Made by a program: the position numbers and the translations under genes. From 630D-37 sp037447295 (GTDB lineage Bacteria; Chloroflexota; Anaerolineae; Anaerolineales; Villigracilaceae), in NCBI GenBank assembly GCA_037447295.1, contig JBBIGZ010000057.1, positions 1 to 18,496 of the forward strand: a stretch of 18,496 nucleotides of DNA, read 5' to 3'. Shown here piece by piece: positions 15,195-18,496 of the stretch; the first letter of the stretch is position 1, and each line of letters starts with the position of its first letter. The notes beneath the pieces were generated by a model. It saw nothing but the letters and a program-made list of their open reading frames with translations, searched no databases and was not told the DNA's origin.

Positions 15195-16334
15195 TTATGC
15201 CTGAGATTTTGCAGCGGCCACGGCTTTTTGAGCAGCCTCGGCCAGGGTTTCGGCGGTGATCATGTTCGCCTGCGCCAAAAGCCGGCGCCCTTCTTCGGCG
15301 TTCGTCCCCACCAGGCGGATCACCATCGGCACGCGCGGCTTGACCTCTTCGAGCGCCGTCAGAATGCCGCGAGCGACGACATCACCGCGCGTGATCCCGC
15401 CAAAGATATTGAAAAGCACGGCTTTGACGTTCGGATCGGTGAGGATGATGCGCAACGCGGCGGCTACTTTCTCTGCGCTGGCACCGCCTCCCACATCCAG
15501 AAAATTGGCCGGCTCACCACCGAAGAACTTGATAATATCCATCGTGGCCATGGCCAGGCCGGCGCCGTTCACCATACAACCGATCGAACCGTCCAATTTG
15601 ATATACGAAAGGCCGTATTTACGCGCTTCCACTTCGGCCGGAGCGTCCTCATCCACATCTCGCATCTCCGCCAGATCGGGATGGCGGAACAGGGCATTGT
15701 CATCGATCAACATCTTGCCATCCAAAGCCAGAAGGCGATTATCGCGGGTGATCACGAGGGGATTGATCTCCGCCAAAGTGGCATCGTTTTCCAAGTAGGC
15801 GCGCCAGAGGCCGGTGGTAATAGCGATAAACGATTTCCAATGCTCGCGCGGCAGGTCAAGGAAAACGGCAATATCGCGCGCTTGGTATTCCCGCAGCCCC
15901 AGCAACGGGTCAACGTGTACTTTGACGATCTTTTCCGGCGTTTGTCGGGCCACTTCCTCGATCTCAACACCACCAGCGGCCGAGGCCATGATCACCGGCT
16001 TGCGCGCCGCGCGGTCGTTGGTAATGCCCAGGTAGATTTCCTGCTCGATGCTCGCCGCCTCATCCACCAACACCTTGCGCACCGGCAACCCTTTGATTTC
16101 CATGCCCAGAATTTGAGCGGCAATCTGCTCGGCTTCCTGCGGGTCTTTGGCCAAGCGCACCCCGCCAGCCTTGCCGCGCCCCCCCACCAACACTTGCGCT
16201 TTCACCACCACGCGTCCGCCCAGCTCTTCGGCAATCTGACGCGCTCCCGCCGCCGTTTCGGTCACCCGGCCTCGCGGAATGGGAATGCCGTAACGGGCAA
16301 AAATTTGTTTGGATTGGTACTCATGAAGTTTCAT
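15195..16334 (-). CDS. sucC: Succinyl-CoA synthetase beta subunit
   Basis: Beta subunit of 379 residues with an N-terminal ATP-grasp domain and a C-terminal CoA-ligase domain. Visible marks are MKLHEYQSKQIFARYGIPIP at the N-terminus, VVKAQVLVGGRGKAGGVRLA (nucleotide site), GCMVNGAGLAMATMD, FLDVGGGAS, and VLFNIFGGITRGDVVARGI near the end. I chose the ATG at 16334 rather than the GTG two codons earlier, since GAGG then has a five-base spacing and MKLHEYQ is the family start. No promoter was seen in the 34-nt gap to the preceding gene, so it may be read from further upstream. Confidence 0.98.
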   Translation of the reverse strand: MKLHEYQSKQIFARYGIPIPRGRVTETAAGARQIAEELGGRVVVKAQVLVGGRGKAGGVRLAKDPQEAEQIAAQILGMEIKGLPVRKVLVDEAASIEQEIYLGITNDRAARKPVIMASAAGGVEIEEVARQTPEKIVKVHVDPLLGLREYQARDIAVFLDLPREHWKSFIAITTGLWRAYLENDATLAEINPLVITRDNRLLALDGKMLIDDNALFRHPDLAEMRDVDEDAPAEVEARKYGLSYIKLDGSIGCMVNGAGLAMATMDIIKFFGGEPANFLDVGGGASAEKVAAALRIILTDPNVKAVLFNIFGGITRGDVVARGILTALEEVKPRVPMVIRLVGTNAEEGRRLLAQANMITAETLAEAAQKAVAAAKSQA

Positions 16335-16368
16335 ACACACCTCGAAAAGAAGGATTTGAAGTGTTTTT

Positions 16369-18496
16369 CTACGGCAAACGGAATTTCATCAGACGATGAT
16401 TTCCGGCATCGGCCACCCAAAGGTTGCCCTGCGCATCAACGGCCAGGCCGGAAGGCAAAGCGAACTGATTCGGCTGAACGCCGTATTCGCCCCAAGCGCG
16501 CAGGATTTTCCCTTCCGCATCGAATTCCAAAATGCGGAACATTTCCGGAACCGAAACGAACACATGACCTTGGGCATTCACAGCGATAAAGGGCTTATTC
16601 TCCAGCGATTGGCTCTCCCAGCCATGAACATCCCATTCACGCACGGGAATGAAGGTCAAGCCATCCTCTGCCGGAGCAAAAACCTGCACTCGCTGATTCC
16701 ACGCATCGCTGATGTAAACCAGTCCCTGGGAATCAATGGCGATCCCAACCGGCTCATCGAACTGGCCGGGTCCTGCCCCCCAGCTGCCAAACTGGCTTAG
16801 ATAATTCCCATCACCATCGAAGATCAGGATACGCTTATTGCCGGTATCGGCAACGAAGAGGCGACCGGCCGCATCCACCGCCAACCCACGCGGCCCATAG
16901 AGTTCCAACGGGGTAGCTCCCATGCCAAACGTGCCCCAAGTGGTGAGGAACTTCCCCTCCGCGGTAAACTTTTGAATGCGCCCATTCCAGGTATCGCTCA
17001 CGTAGACCGAGCCATCCGGTCCAACGGCAATGCCCCAGGGTTCATTGAAAAGACCCGGCGCAGGCGTGCCGGCCACAGCGGCACTATAGCCACCCCATTG
17101 GTGCAAGATCGTGCCGTTCTCATCCAGATGATAGACCATGTGGCTGCCGGTATCGGTGACGTAAAACGTCCCATCTGGAGCAAAAGCAAGGGCACGCGGC
17201 GCGATCAGGTTCAGGTTCGGATTGATGGCGGCGCTCAGAATGGCCTCGGCGGAAAGATCCACAAGCACCTTCTCGTAGGGATCGCCTGCCGAAGTGAGGG
17301 CGGTAGCAGGCACACCGTAGTTCCAAATCTGCGCCACAACGTCTTTGCGAAGGTAGAGGCGCATGCGATCGGAGGGTTCCCAGGTGGTAAGGGTAAGATC
17401 GGAATGGTCGGTGGCCTGGGCATAGAGGCGGTAGTCGCGATTTAGCCAGATCTGGAAAATGCCGGCCCGGATGTTCGGATCCAAGATGGCGTTGCACAGG
17501 CGAGAGAAATCGTAGCGCTTGAGCCAGCGCAAGGGAGAAAGCGGACCACGGCAGGTATAGTTTTCGCCAAATGGGATGGATGGATCGCGCCGCCCGACCA
17601 GGCCAAAATAATCCTGCATCGGCCACCACATGCGGATGTAATCGAAACGATAGTAGTTATCGCCTAGGGCAGCCTCGATTTTATCGAAGTTTTTCTGATC
17701 GACGATCACCGCGACCCGATCTCGCAAGGCGCGCGTGGGGGTATCGAAGGATTGTTGATTGGTGTAATCTCGCAGGTACCAGACGAACGGCCAGGAAACA
17801 CCGGTATCCGGCGCGCTGGCATCATAGGCCAGGGCAATGTTTAGGCCACCGGTCGTGCGCCGCGAAATTTCTTCGATCTGGCGCATCACTTCTTTGACCC
17901 CAGTCGCCGAATGGGCATAGACCAGGAATTCGGTAGCGTTATCGTAATTGATATAGGCGACGCGGAAGGCGGCCCGAGCTGTGAGCACAGCTAGCAAAAT
18001 ATAGAAGCTGAAAACCGCTAACCGCCACACCTGATCGAACCGCCAAGATTGCGCCACGCGCCAGATGGCAATGCCACTGCCGATCGCCACCAGGAAAGGC
18101 AATAGGAAAGCATTCGTCGCCTGGAGCTGTGCCAGTTCCTTGCCCTGGAACGGCGGGTTGGGCCCGATGGCACGTGCCAGCGCCATGCTGGCCGAAGTGA
18201 CGAAGACAAAGCTCAGGCTAAGCAGAAGCCACGGACGGGCACGCCCCAACCGGGTCCAATCGGTGGTTTCGAGCAGATACCCTAGACCCCAGCCGCTGAA
18301 CAGGATCATCGGCCAGGTCAGGTGATAGGTCAACCAGGGCATGCGTTCGCCAGCGATGCTAAAAGAAATAATGCTCAACACCGACCAGCCGAGTAGCCAA
18401 TAGAAAACGGTGGGGAAAAAGCTCGGCGGAGCGACGATCTCTTCTTCCGACGGCCGGTCTGGTTCATCCAACTCTGCCACACCCTGCTGCGCCGAA
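16369..18496 (-). CDS. Agl23/TIGR03663-like membrane protein with C-terminal NHL propeller (partial, N-terminus beyond window)
   Basis: The reading frame is open to the right edge; a GTG at 18480 is more likely an internal Val codon than the start, because hydrophobic helices and the catalytic part of such proteins should lie further upstream. Numbering from that codon, residues 20-165 contain about five transmembrane helices with the motif SIAGERMPWLTYH (41-53), typical of the Agl23-like GT-C membrane proteins associated with glycan flippases. Residues about 190-400 look like an extracytoplasmic region. Residues 427-703 form six NHL units (for example GPRGLAVDAAGRLFVADTGN and LPSGLAVDAQGNLWVADAGN), enough for a closed six-bladed propeller. 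The stop is 34 nt before sucC on the same strand. Likely role: transfer or recognition of surface glycans at the membrane; the exact substrate is unknown. Confidence 0.8.
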   Translation of the reverse strand, partial: SAQQGVAELDEPDRPSEEEIVAPPSFFPTVFYWLLGWSVLSIISFSIAGERMPWLTYHLTWPMILFSGWGLGYLLETTDWTRLGRARPWLLLSLSFVFVTSASMALARAIGPNPPFQGKELAQLQATNAFLLPFLVAIGSGIAIWRVAQSWRFDQVWRLAVFSFYILLAVLTARAAFRVAYINYDNATEFLVYAHSATGVKEVMRQIEEISRRTTGGLNIALAYDASAPDTGVSWPFVWYLRDYTNQQSFDTPTRALRDRVAVIVDQKNFDKIEAALGDNYYRFDYIRMWWPMQDYFGLVGRRDPSIPFGENYTCRGPLSPLRWLKRYDFSRLCNAILDPNIRAGIFQIWLNRDYRLYAQATDHSDLTLTTWEPSDRMRLYLRKDVVAQIWNYGVPATALTSAGDPYEKVLVDLSAEAILSAAINPNLNLIAPRALAFAPDGTFYVTDTGSHMVYHLDENGTILHQWGGYSAAVAGTPAPGLFNEPWGIAVGPDGSVYVSDTWNGRIQKFTAEGKFLTTWGTFGMGATPLELYGPRGLAVDAAGRLFVADTGNKRILIFDGDGNYLSQFGSWGAGPGQFDEPVGIAIDSQGLVYISDAWNQRVQVFAPAEDGLTFIPVREWDVHGWESQSLENKPFIAVNAQGHVFVSVPEMFRILEFDAEGKILRAWGEYGVQPNQFALPSGLAVDAQGNLWVADAGNHRLMKFRLP

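Noticed and set aside
14243..15259. Plus-strand open frame (338 codons) opposite sucD
   Set aside because: It begins inside the terminator and mirrors sucD; no protein family resemblance.
15120..16589. Long plus-strand open frame (489 codons) opposite sucC
   Set aside because: It lies fully antisense to sucC and the propeller gene end, its translation is rich in His, Arg and Gln with no domain, and such mirrored frames are expected opposite GC-biased codons.

Overview
The window looks like a chromosomal segment of a Chloroflexota-type bacterium (Anaerolineae or Caldilineae-like). This is inferred from the Agl23/TIGR03663-like membrane protein fused to NHL repeats, the Thermus/Chloroflexi-like subunits of complex I, and the Pro/Ser/Thr-rich linker after the lipobox of the secreted lipoprotein. 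I could not run a phylogeny. All protein genes read cleanly, with no frameshifts seen.

Positions 1-10695 (minus strand) hold a canonical respiratory complex I operon, nuoA-B-C-D-E-F-G-H-I-J-K-L. Eleven genes are complete and nuoL runs off the left edge; nuoM and nuoN are presumably beyond it. The genes are tightly packed: several start/stop overlaps, and gaps of at most about 24 nt. All subunits needed for the NADH-oxidising N-module (NuoE, F, G) are present, so this is a full NADH:quinone oxidoreductase rather than the 11-subunit form. Iron-sulfur ligands and quinone-site residues are intact.

Positions 10696-10931 are a divergent promoter region. It has an extended -10 for nuoA on the minus strand and a near-consensus sigma-70-type promoter on the plus strand.

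Positions 10932-14227 (plus strand) hold the most unusual part, a three-gene cassette. It encodes an IclR-type regulator fused to a PNPOx-like flavin-binding split barrel, an SsuC/ThiX-like ABC permease that overlaps it, and, after a 390-nt intergenic region, an NMT1/THI5-like lipoprotein. No ATPase gene is present. The arrangement resembles two-gene RibXY-type (riboflavin) or ThiXY-type (pyrimidine) uptake systems that borrow an ATPase. The working hypothesis is a flavin- or cofactor-responsive uptake system next to the FMN-dependent complex I. The 390-nt gap carries a perfect 16-bp palindrome inside a promoter spacer and several degenerate short-period iterated repeats.

A bidirectional terminator (14251-14286) separates this cassette from the convergent minus-strand genes. 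These are sucD and sucC (succinyl-CoA synthetase, TCA cycle) and, 34 nt upstream of sucC, the C-terminal part of a large Agl23-like membrane protein ending in a six-bladed NHL propeller. That last gene runs off the right edge.
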